From: Clostridium sp. CAG:389
GTDB taxonomy: Bacteria; Bacillota; Clostridia; TANB77; CAG-508
DNA length: 45,150 nucleotides
Assembly (NCBI GenBank): GCA_000438255.1
Contig: FR901872.1
Location: 1 to 45,150 of the forward strand
Direction of reading: 5' to 3'
This document shows, in pieces, positions 15,623-23,802 of the stretch. Both the position numbers and the translations under genes were made by a program. Under the pieces are notes generated by a model. The model ran no database searches. It was not told where the DNA came from and worked only from the letters and a program-made list of their open reading frames with translations. Every line of letters starts with the position of its first letter. Within the stretch, counting starts at the first letter, position 1.

Positions 15623-16449
15623 CTATCCCTCCATTTCTATTTCATCTACAGATAAAGATTCATATATTGTAGGAGGAGCATCAATAGACATTGTAGGAGG
15701 ATTTTTAGAAACAACTTGAATAATATAATCCATTTCTTCATCTTTTAATGCTAGATTTGAAAAGACTTCCCATTTATAACTTGCATCTATATCATTGTTC
15801 TTTTTTTCTAATGTTGCATATTCTTTTTTGCCGTTCAATGATAGCTCTACATTATAAACTGTAGTGTCATTATAATTTCCAACATATTCAGCAGAGATAA
15901 CTTGTAAAGAATTATTCTTTCCTATTTCTTTTTGTAATTCATTTATTTTTTGTTTTAGTCTTTCATTTTCTTCTATTAACATTCCTTTTTGCAAAGTATT
16001 TATAGACTTTATATTTCTTTCTTTGCCTATTTTCTGTATTTCATTCATACTAATAAAATCTTTTTCTGTTACAATAATATGATCTTGAAGTTGAATATTA
16101 AAAACTTTAAGCATTTCATTTGTTACATCTGTTAAATGTAAATCATCTTTACTTGGCTCTAGATTATTTGAAGGATGATTATGTACTAAAATAACTTTAT
16201 TACTTGCAGAATAAAGAGCAGTTCTTATTATTTCTTTTGAATCTATTACTACATTGCAAGAAGTTCCTATTCCTAGTAATGTAATATTTCTAATATTATT
16301 TCTGTTGTCTAATCCAATAAATAAAAGATGTTCTCTGATTGCATTTCTAATCTCTTGAACATCTTTTAAATTTACAATATCTGTAGAAGAACCTACTTTT
16401 ATATCTTCACTAATATTTTTTTAGGTTTTTCAATAATATCAACATTCAT
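15623..16449 (-). pseudogene. RadC/JAB-domain protein, frame broken at a run of seven A
   Basis: The ATG at 16449 has a strong GGGGGTGA site and reads NVDIIEKPKK, then goes off frame at A7 (16416-16422) and stops. One extra A would restore a 275-aa protein. The long second frame has the JAMM/RadC signature VHNHPSNNLEPSKDD and TDVTNEMLKVFNIQLQDHIIVTE, then a coiled coil and a C-terminal domain (KWEVFSNLALKDEEMDYII). No start codon exists in the second frame until 16114, inside the JAB fold. It could be a real mutation, a homopolymer sequencing error, or transcriptional slippage. Unlike the four conjugation genes, no CGG is involved. Confidence 0.75.
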
Positions 16450-16464
16450 TATACATCACCCCCA

Positions 16465-17220
16465 TTAAATATCTGTATAATCATTATCCATTTCTAATAA
16501 AATTTCATCTTTATCTGTTTCAAATACATCAATTATTAATTGATTAAACTTTTCTTTTAACTCTATACTCGTGAAAGTTTTACACAATTTGTCTATATAA
16601 TCTAATGTAAGTGGTTTAACATTTTCTACCCCATATTTTTTAACAATATTTTTTATATTATCTCTTTCCTCTCCTATTTCACTAAATTCTGTACCATCTT
16701 TTGCATAGCAAGTATATTTGTATGTAATTTTGCTCTTATCTTTTATATCTGGATCTAGATATTTTATTGATAATATTTCGTAATTATGTTTTAATCTATC
16801 ATCATATAACTCATAAAATCCATTTTCTTCACAATATTTATCTATATAGTATTCATTTACAAGTTCTATTCCATCAATATCATTATTGAGTTTCTTTAAA
16901 AATTCTATAATACCTTTTTCTGTATAAGGAATTTCAAAAAAATTTGCTCTAATATATTTGCTATATTCTTTTGTTGAGTTCTTATATCTATCTTCTGGAA
17001 TATCCACCCTATAACACGAATTTATCGAAACATATTGTGGATTAGGATATTTTATATTGTATTCTTTTTGAGTTAATGATGTATGCCTAATGTCAGGACT
17101 ATATGCACATCCAATTTCTACAGATAGATGCTTATTATCTGATGTAACAACAATCCCTCTTAATCTGCAATTTATAGGAGTTGTATAATCACTCCCCATT
17201 TTTACCATTTTTATTTTCAT
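16465..17220 (-). CDS. Hypothetical ICE protein
   Basis: 251 aa from the ATG at 17220 (GGAGG upstream; the frame begins five codons earlier at TTG inside that site). Early residues CRLRGIVVTSDNKHLSVEIGC and YSPDIRHTSLTQKEYN suggest a beta-rich N-terminal domain; the C-terminal half is helical and acidic. It overlaps the end of the upstream small membrane gene and is followed by the RadC-like gene. Family not recognised. Confidence 0.7.
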   Translation of the reverse strand: MKIKMVKMGSDYTTPINCRLRGIVVTSDNKHLSVEIGCAYSPDIRHTSLTQKEYNIKYPNPQYVSINSCYRVDIPEDRYKNSTKEYSKYIRANFFEIPYTEKGIIEFLKKLNNDIDGIELVNEYYIDKYCEENGFYELYDDRLKHNYEILSIKYLDPDIKDKSKITYKYTCYAKDGTEFSEIGEERDNIKNIVKKYGVENVKPLTLDYIDKLCKTFTSIELKEKFNQLIIDVFETDKDEILLEMDNDYTDI

Positions 17221-17377
17221 TGTAATCGCCTCCAAATTTCATAATTATAAAAAAAGAGAATGAGTACATAAAAAATACAATACTCATTCTAACTTTAAAA
17301 TCTTCAAAGCACATTGTTATAGATAGCAAAAATGCTAAAAATATGCTTAATAAAAACACTCTTATTATCTTTTTCAT
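17189..17377 (-). CDS. Small membrane protein with two hydrophobic segments
   Basis: 62 aa: KKIIRVF then LLSIFLAFLLSITM, and a second hydrophobic stretch IVFFMYSFSFFIIM. AGAGGTAAG lies upstream of the ATG. It overlaps the next gene by 32 bases and lies 14 bases after the NlpC/P60 gene. Possibly an accessory membrane part of the transfer channel; function unknown. Confidence 0.6.
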   Translation of the reverse strand: MKKIIRVFLLSIFLAFLLSITMCFEDFKVRMSIVFFMYSFSFFIIMKFGGDYNENKNGKNGE

Positions 17378-17391
17378 AATGCAACTTACCT

Positions 17392-19230
17392 CTATTGTTT
17401 CAATCTACCAAATCCATAGAAATGCTCACCATTCCACCAGCCATTGTTATATTTTCTAATTCTAACCCCAGATGGATTTCCTCCAGTATCTATAACATAT
17501 TCATTAGTATCTCCATCTATTGTAAGAGTTCCCATATAAATTCCTATATGTGATATACTTCCAGGCTCTCCAGTATCGTAAGTATCTTTTAAGAAGATTA
17601 AATCTCCTGCATTTCTATCATTTACATTTACTGGATAGCAATATCCGTTATATATTCCCTGTGCTCCAGTATTTGGTATTGTTATAATTCCAGTATGTGC
17701 AAGACAATGTATAACCCAAGAAGAGCAATCATAGTAATCCATACATTCATCATATTTTAGATTACTGTGATCCATTAAATATCTTGTACCAACATTTTTC
17801 AAAAATTCATCATATATAGCTCTTAATTGTTCATCTCCAATGTTTACATTTAAGTAAGCATAAGTTGATTTAAAATCAGAACTAAATAATTCAAAAAATG
17901 AATTAGAGTTATATAACAATCTTATTTGTTCTACTTCATCATCTGTAAATGCCTTTTGATTCCAATTTACATTTAATCCTTTTGCAACTTTATATTGGTT
18001 TATAACACTAAAGTTTTTATTACACCAAGATATATAGTCATCTAAAGAAGGATTTTTAACTACTTTCTTTGTGTCAGTAACAGTTTCTTTAATCTTGTTG
18101 CCATTTCCATCTACTGCATCTTTTTCTTTCTCATAAGTATAAGTAACATCACTTATTTTTTCATATAATTCTGCTTTTCTAAATTGTTCTAATACTGTTA
18201 ATTCTGCAAAATCATAAGTCAGATCACCATTCAACATTTGAAGTATTGAAAGTGGAGCTCTCCAGTTTATCATTCCTTTACCTTCGATTGTACCTTCAAC
18301 TACTTTACCAGAATTGTAATATTCTACAGTAGTTTTGTTATATTCATTTTGCATATTTATCATATAAGTTTCATAATTTTTCTTCGTATCTTCACTCATT
18401 CCAATACCGAAAAAACTACAAAAAGCAGCTATAACAACTATAATAATGATAACCGGTGCAATTTGTGGAAGCATTGAAATAATCATTTCTACTACTTTAG
18501 CCATCAATTTTACGAGTAATCTCATAAGTTTTATCATTACATTGGTTGTTTTAGATATTACTTTTTGTCCTAGTTTTTCACTAATCTTTTTACTTATTTT
18601 TGTTCCGATTTTCTTTGTAAATTTCTTTGTGTATTTAACAGTTTCTTTTGTAACTTTATTAGATGCTTTCTTTATAGGTTTTGTCATTATTCTAGTCGAA
18701 GAACTTTTAAAAGCAGTAGTACCATTTTCATTTAATCCTGCACTTATATCTTTTCCAGTTCTAATTATCCTTTGAGCAGAATTGTTTACAATTTTTGCTC
18801 CTTTTATTCCTGTAGATATTCTTTTAGAAGTCTTTAATTTACCATCATTCTTCTCGAGTATTGCTCCATTATTATTGCCTTCTGTTAACTCTGTATTATT
18901 ATCATTTTCTGATGCAGTTTGTATCTTCTTTGACTTTATTATATTAACTTTGTTATTGCCTTTATTAGTTTGTATTTCATTGTATTGTTTTACTTTTGTA
19001 GATATTTCTTTTTCATTTTTGTTAGCAATATCATTTGCTTCTATAGAATTATCTACTCCAGTTTCGATTCTGGAAGTATCAACATCACTTTCAGTTATTT
19101 TATTTAATTGTTCTGCATACCACTTATTTATATTTTCTGCACTATCTAATACAAGATTCGTACCTTTATGTGCATAATCTGTATATTTATTAAGTGAATT
19201 TGCTATATCTTTACTATTATCATTAGCCAT
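17392..19230 (-). CDS. NlpC/P60 cell-wall hydrolase of the conjugation apparatus
   Basis: 612 aa. A long basic, low-complexity cytoplasmic part (1-245) leads into one membrane segment (APVIIIIVVIAAFCSFFGIG). An extracytoplasmic region and a C-terminal NlpC/P60 peptidase follow, with Cys502 in YYDCSSW, His561 in SHIGIYMG and a polar third residue near 585 (TGGNPSG). In Gram-positive conjugation such enzymes (VirB1/CwlT analogues) locally open peptidoglycan for the channel. The gene follows virB4 by 3 bases. A lysozyme-like domain, common in relatives, is not evident in the central region. Confidence 0.88.
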   Translation of the reverse strand: MANDNSKDIANSLNKYTDYAHKGTNLVLDSAENINKWYAEQLNKITESDVDTSRIETGVDNSIEANDIANKNEKEISTKVKQYNEIQTNKGNNKVNIIKSKKIQTASENDNNTELTEGNNNGAILEKNDGKLKTSKRISTGIKGAKIVNNSAQRIIRTGKDISAGLNENGTTAFKSSSTRIMTKPIKKASNKVTKETVKYTKKFTKKIGTKISKKISEKLGQKVISKTTNVMIKLMRLLVKLMAKVVEMIISMLPQIAPVIIIIVVIAAFCSFFGIGMSEDTKKNYETYMINMQNEYNKTTVEYYNSGKVVEGTIEGKGMINWRAPLSILQMLNGDLTYDFAELTVLEQFRKAELYEKISDVTYTYEKEKDAVDGNGNKIKETVTDTKKVVKNPSLDDYISWCNKNFSVINQYKVAKGLNVNWNQKAFTDDEVEQIRLLYNSNSFFELFSSDFKSTYAYLNVNIGDEQLRAIYDEFLKNVGTRYLMDHSNLKYDECMDYYDCSSWVIHCLAHTGIITIPNTGAQGIYNGYCYPVNVNDRNAGDLIFLKDTYDTGEPGSISHIGIYMGTLTIDGDTNEYVIDTGGNPSGVRIRKYNNGWWNGEHFYGFGRLKQ

Positions 19231-19233
19231 AGT

Positions 19234-21670
19234 CTATCCTCTACTTACTTGCATATTTGAAGTTTGATTTAGTTCATAAATATAAGAATCTTTTGATACT
19301 TGATTTCTAAAGATAACTTTGTCATCTCCATAAACGATAATACCTTGCCCAGATGGTGAATCTGTTACATATCTTGATTCTTCATCACTTATGTCAAAAA
19401 TCTTACAAATTGGTGGTAAATCTAAAGGTTTTTGTTTTAATATCATAGCAAATTCAGAGTTAGATAATATCTTGCATCCATCCTCATTTTTAATTACATC
19501 TGCAATATTTTGTGTAATAATAGTAGGTATTGCGTTCTCTTTTCTTCCAGTCTTATATATTTTTGCAATATATTCACTAGAAAACTTATTTGCAAGTAAT
19601 ATATGAAACTCATCAATAAATATCCAGGTATGTTTTCCTAATGTTTTATTTCTATGAAGTCTATTCATAATATGGTCTAATACAACTAAATATCCTGTTG
19701 TTTGTATGCTTGGTGGTAGTTCTGATATATCAAAAGTAATAAAACGATTTTTTATTTCTATATTTGTTTTCTTTGCAAATATATCCATATTTCCTTTGAC
19801 ATATCTCTCAATAATAAGTGCAAGATTTTTTGCTTCGCTTTCTGGCTGTCTTAATAATTCATTGTAGAATTTTTTGAAATCTGGCTCATATTCTTTATTA
19901 TAATTATGAAGTTTATAATCCTCATAAATATTATTCGTACAACGGTCTGTAAGAGTTTTTTGTTCTCCAGATAATCCATTTACTATTGATTCTATAAAAG
20001 CAAGTATAAATTCAGATTTTTCTTTTATTGCTTCTTTATCGTTCTTCGCATATTGTAACGAACTGTCAAATGGATTTATATGTGTATCAGTATTTGTGCT
20101 TATATTTAATGCCTGTCCTCCAAATGCTTTAATTAAAGGATAATACTCACCGTTGTGGATCAATTACGCAAATTTCATCCTCTGGATAACGCAATAATAC
20201 TTGCTCTATAAGTAATTTTATGGAGAATGATTTTCCTGCTCCAGATGTTGCTAAAACACAACCATTTCCATTTAGTAGTTTCTTTCTGTCGCAAAATACT
20301 GGATTCTTTGAAACAAGATTTATTCCATAAAAAATAGAATCCTCGTGCATCAAGTCCTTTGTATTGAAAGGAACATTGGTAGCAGTAGATTCCGAAGTTA
20401 ATGACCTTTGTATTTGCAAAGTATTCCAACCAAATGGAAGGCAATTTTGCACTCCTTCAAGTTGTTGCCAATCTAAATTATATAGAGAAATTAGATATTC
20501 ATTTCCAATACTCTTTACTAATTTTGTTGCTTTATTTAGTTCATCAAGTGAACTAGCTTGAATACATATTAAAACATTGTTAGTAAATAACTTTTGTTTT
20601 TTCTTTTGAAGTGCATCTCTTAATTCTTGTGCATCACTTATAGCATCTTCTAATTTTTCATCAAGTACAGCTTCATAACTGTAGTTATTTTTATTGGCTT
20701 TTTTAATTTTTTCCAATCTTTCTGTTTTCATTCCAGATATTTTCTTATTCACCATTTTGATTACTTTAGCTGGATCTGTAGGTGTAATATTCAAAGTTGT
20801 AATAATATTATAGTTAGTTATTGTTGTTATTCTATTATAAAATCTTGGTGTTATAGATTTAGGCAGTTTACTAACATATAGAACACGAATAAATTTATCT
20901 TCGCCAATCTTTATATAATTCTTTTCTCTAAAAGATACATCTTGCTTTGGTGCTAAAACATCGTAAATACTCAATTTATTATCTATTGCATATTTAATAA
21001 AATTATCAATTCCATTTTCCTCTGCAAGTTCATTATGAAATATATTATATAAAGAGCCTAATCTTTCTACTATATTTACTCTTTTTATTTTGGACTTTAA
21101 TTCCTTAAACTTTTCTTCTGCCCTCAACTGATATTGAAGAAATATATCTTGTGCTTCTTTCATATTTTCAGCTTTCGTAGTAATGACTACTTGTCTTTTC
21201 TCACATAATATTTCTTCTTTATCACCGATTGCAAGTTCTATAAGAGTATTAAACTCATTTGCAACTTTAGATTCATTTTCATTTAGGTTGTTTTCATTAT
21301 ATATAAATTTTTGCTTATAATCATTAGTCTTTACTGGTGTACCAAAACAAACTACTTGAATATGATCGTTATAGTTAAAGGAATGTAAAAATTCAACCCA
21401 TTTAAGAAAAATATTCTCTTGTTCCTCATAGTTTGCTTTTGCAAAAGAAATGTCTTGGTATTCAAAGCAAACAGAATAATGTGTATCATCTAATTGTATA
21501 ATTGAATTTTTTTCATTAAAGTCTTTAAAAAATGTATGAATAATTTGTGATGTAGTTTTAGGCTTTGCAACTTTATGTGCTTTTATTTTCTTTGAAAATT
21601 CATTAAATATAGTAAATAAAAAAAATTCTTTCTTTTCTTTATTTTTCTTATTTTCTTTTACCTTTTTCAA
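19234..21670 (-). CDS. virB4: VirB4-type conjugation ATPase read in two frames through a +1 shift at CGG
   Basis: ATPase that powers assembly of the type IV secretion channel. Starts at a TTG with GGAGG 7 bases upstream. Residues 1-506 include Walker A SGAGKSFS (GAGKS 477-481) and end EICVIDPQ. The zero frame then reads CGG TGA and stops. Skipping the C at 20152 continues GGT GAG as GEYYPLIKAFGGQALNIS, matching the conserved DPxGEY motif of VirB4, and goes on to Walker B WIFIDEFH and TIITQNIADV. Total 811 aa, the usual family length. The downstream frame's apparent TTG start lies inside the upstream frame with no ribosome site, so it is not a separate gene. Confidence 0.93.
20149..20152 (-). 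other. CGG +1 recoding site in virB4
   Basis: Zero frame GAT CCA CAA CGG TGA; after dropping the C at 20152, GAT CCA CAA GGT GAG TAT TAT, giving DPQGEYY. The P-site codon is CAA. The stop codon follows CGG immediately. Confidence 0.85.
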
Positions 21671-21924
21671 TGTTGTTCCTCCTTATAACTGTCAAGAAGA
21701 TTGGGAATAAAATACCAATCTCCTTCAACTAATTTTTTAAACATTCCTGTATAGGTTAATTCGCCACAATATGGCTGCTTTTTTATCTTTCTTTTGAATA
21801 TTGTATAAAACACAACTCTTGTTTCTAAAATAGGATGCTTGTTGTTATAAACTCGCATCCATTTAGCATTATGATTGTTTAGATAATATTCCAATAATGA
21901 CTTTTCCCATTGACTTAAATTCAT
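21667..21924 (-). CDS. Small hypothetical transfer-region protein
   Basis: 85 aa, basic and aromatic-rich (WEKSLLEYYLNNHNAKWMRV, YCGELTYTGMFKKLVEGDWYF). It lies between the PrgI-like gene and virB4, overlapping the latter by a few bases, and has a GAGGTAA site. Probably co-expressed with the channel; family not recognised. Confidence 0.65.
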   Translation of the reverse strand: MNLSQWEKSLLEYYLNNHNAKWMRVYNNKHPILETRVVFYTIFKRKIKKQPYCGELTYTGMFKKLVEGDWYFIPNLLDSYKEEQH

Positions 21925-21930
21925 CTTATA

Positions 21931-22548
21931 TTACCTCTCTAACAGTTTTAAAAGAGCCTCTTGTTGCTCTTTTGATAGTTTTGATAACTTCTCTGATAGT
22001 TCATCTTTTCTTGAATTATTAGATTCATTAATTTCATTTACTTTAATTTCTTTTTCTTCTTTTATAGTTTCTATTTTAGAATATTCTGGATTTATTCCAT
22101 ATTTTTTTCTAGCCTTTTCCAATATTTTGGCTTGTTTTTGTTTTTTCTTCATTTCTCTAATTTCAGCTTTTGTAGTTTTAGAATTATCTGTTTTTGTTGA
22201 TTTTGTTTTGTGCTTATTTTTCTTTTGATGTTGAAGTTCATACTCACTATCTGTCATATAATGTATTGACTTTGCAAAAAGAAGATAATGCCTAAACCAA
22301 AAAGGCATTATCTTCTCTGCTGGTAGTTCGTGTATTTTGACAAATCCTATAAATCCTAGAACTCCTGCTATTGCAATTACTATATAACTTGTTGCTTCTT
22401 CACCAATCTTTTCTTTTAAGATCAGATAAGTGGGAACAACTGCAATTATTATTAGAATTGCAAATATCCATTGTCTAAAATTAAAGAAATATATTTTTTC
22501 TTTATAATCCTTTATCTCATCAAATACTGTAATTTCTATATTATCCAT
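21931..22548 (-). CDS. PrgI-family (VirB3-like) membrane protein
   Basis: 205 aa from the ATG at 22548, chosen because AGGAGG precedes it inside the virB6 end. Two membrane segments (FAILIIIAVVPTYLIL and SYIVIAIAGVLGFIGFV), followed by MPFWFRHYLLFAKSIHYMTDSEYE and a long charged tail, fit the PrgI family. In Firmicutes these take the VirB3 place beside VirB4. The C-terminal tail is unusually long and Lys/Glu-rich. Confidence 0.8.
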   Translation of the reverse strand: MDNIEITVFDEIKDYKEKIYFFNFRQWIFAILIIIAVVPTYLILKEKIGEEATSYIVIAIAGVLGFIGFVKIHELPAEKIMPFWFRHYLLFAKSIHYMTDSEYELQHQKKNKHKTKSTKTDNSKTTKAEIREMKKKQKQAKILEKARKKYGINPEYSKIETIKEEKEIKVNEINESNNSRKDELSEKLSKLSKEQQEALLKLLER

Positions 22549-22550
22549 TA

Positions 22551-23379
22551 TCAATGACCTCCTGTAAGTTTTTCTGCAAATTGACTTGCGTACTGTATTA
22601 CTGCCAAATACATTCCGTTAAGGAATAACATTGCAACTATTGTTGATATTGCATTTGTTGAGCCTACTGTACTACTCAATCCTGCAAGTCCAATAGAATA
22701 GATATTTGTTGCTAAATATATTATTACTGCTTCTAATCCAACACTTGCTGAAAAAAGGAAGTATTGAATTGCTTTTTCTCTACCTTCATCATCAGCAGCA
22801 AGAGCGATTGGTATTGGAGCAAAAGCAAAACATAGTATTAGCTTTACAACTCTCAAAAATATCTGTGTTAGAATCTGTACGATTGTTGTCATAAACGGAA
22901 TGAATAGTATTAAATACAATCCGATATGTCATAATACTATCTACAAATCCATCTGGTACTGCATCAATTAAAGTGTCTGCAATATTAATTGAAGAATTAC
23001 TATTACCTATGGCATGTGTAATACTAACAAAAATGTCATTTGTTATATTCATAATACTAGATAAGAAATCGTATCCGTGTTGAATAAAGTATTTAAGTAA
23101 TAAGAATGAAACAAAAGCCATTACTACTCTTTCCCAACTTATTCTCTCTACTTCCATTGATTTCTTTATCAAGTTAATCATAAAGAAAAGGATTAAAAGA
23201 CTTAACGCTATTGGAACTATTACATCATTTACTGTTTTTCCAATAGACCAAATATTGATACCTTTTACACTAGAGAAATTCGTTAATTTTTCTATCGTAC
23301 CTATTAAATTACCACTATCTATATCAATACCGAAAACTGTAAATTTGAAACTATAAAGAAGTCTTATAATTCCATCCAA
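22551..23379 (-). CDS. virB6: VirB6-type channel membrane protein read in two frames through a +1 shift at CGG
   Basis: Polytopic inner-membrane channel component. A TTG at 23379 with AAGGAGG 8 bases upstream is the start. The first 152 residues include membrane helices VIVPIALSLLILFFMINLI and VVMAFVSFLLLKYFI, ending DSIMTY. Zero frame reads CGG ATT and runs 42 residues of poor sequence to a stop. Skipping the C at 22923 gives GLYLILFIPFMTTIVQILTQ and the remaining helices (LILCFAFAPIPIALAA, AVIIYLATNIYSIGL, IVAMLFLNGMYLAVI). Total 275 aa. The FAPIPIA..DDEGR segment is typical of VirB6-like proteins of Firmicute ICEs. Without the shift the last half of the membrane domain is lost. Confidence 0.9.
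22920..22923 (-). other. CGG +1 recoding site in virB6
   Basis: Zero frame ATG ACA TAT CGG ATT GTA; after dropping the C at 22923, ATG ACA TAT GGA TTG TAT TTA, giving MTYGLYL. The P-site codon is TAT. Here the zero-frame stop is 43 codons away, so a nearby stop codon is not part of the signal. Confidence 0.85.
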
Positions 23380-23397
23380 TTATTTGTCCTCCTTCTC

Positions 23398-23715
23398 TTA
23401 TAATCCAAATAAATTCTTTGATTGTGCGATTGCAACAAGCATAAATCCTGCCATAAGTGTCATTAAACCTCTTGATTTACCTTCAGCATCTTCTCTTTGC
23501 CAACCAAGTGCAAACATAACACCACCAACAAGAGCAATAACTCCACCAATTTTAGTTAGCCAATCACAAGCAAAATTTATAAATGAATCAATAGATTCTG
23601 TGTTTGAAGCTGCAAATACTCTTGTTTCTGCAAGAATCAATGTGCCCATTGCAGTTGTTCCTATAACTGCTACTTTCTCTCTTAATTTTCTAAATAAATT
23701 TTTAATCTTTTTCAT
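23398..23715 (-). CDS. Maff2-family VirB2-like pilin-type protein
   Basis: 105 aa. An N-terminal signal-like segment (VAVIGTTAMGTLILAETRVFA) precedes two hydrophobic helices with LTKIGGVIALVGGVMFALGW and RGLMTLMAGFMLVAIAQS. The small size, the two helices and the GGVMFALGWQREDAEGKSRG loop match Maff2 proteins of Firmicute ICEs, which occupy the VirB2 pilin position. It has a GGAGG site and sits between VirD4 and VirB6, directly after a large hairpin. Confidence 0.82.
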   Translation of the reverse strand: MKKIKNLFRKLREKVAVIGTTAMGTLILAETRVFAASNTESIDSFINFACDWLTKIGGVIALVGGVMFALGWQREDAEGKSRGLMTLMAGFMLVAIAQSKNLFGL

Positions 23716-23734
23716 AATTTTTTACCTCCAATTA

Positions 23735-23793
23735 AAAAGAGATAAATCCCCCTTTAATTGGCTAGTAATCCAATTTAAAGATTTATCTCTTTT
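23735..23793 (-). terminator. Long hairpin between virD4 and the pilin-like gene (attenuator or processing site)
   Basis: A perfect 14-bp outer stem (23735-23748 with 23780-23793, arm AAAAGAGATAAATC) encloses a second paired segment around CCAATT/AATTGG. On the minus strand it ends in T's directly before the pilin-like gene's ribosome binding site. It may lower read-through or protect the 5' end of the downstream RNA, letting the pilin-like subunit be made at a different level from VirD4. Confidence 0.75.
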
Positions 23794-23802
23794 CTTATTT
23801 AA

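Noticed and set aside
16108..16125. A second frameshift in the RadC-like gene near 16115
   Set aside because: On careful reading the frame is continuous there (GAT GTA ACA AAT GAA ATG CTT); only the A7 site breaks it.
19234..20163. Independent genes starting at the TTG codons just after the CGG in virB4, virD4 and virB6
   Set aside because: These TTG codons lie inside the upstream frames without ribosome binding sites and would begin in the middle of conserved ATPase or membrane domains.
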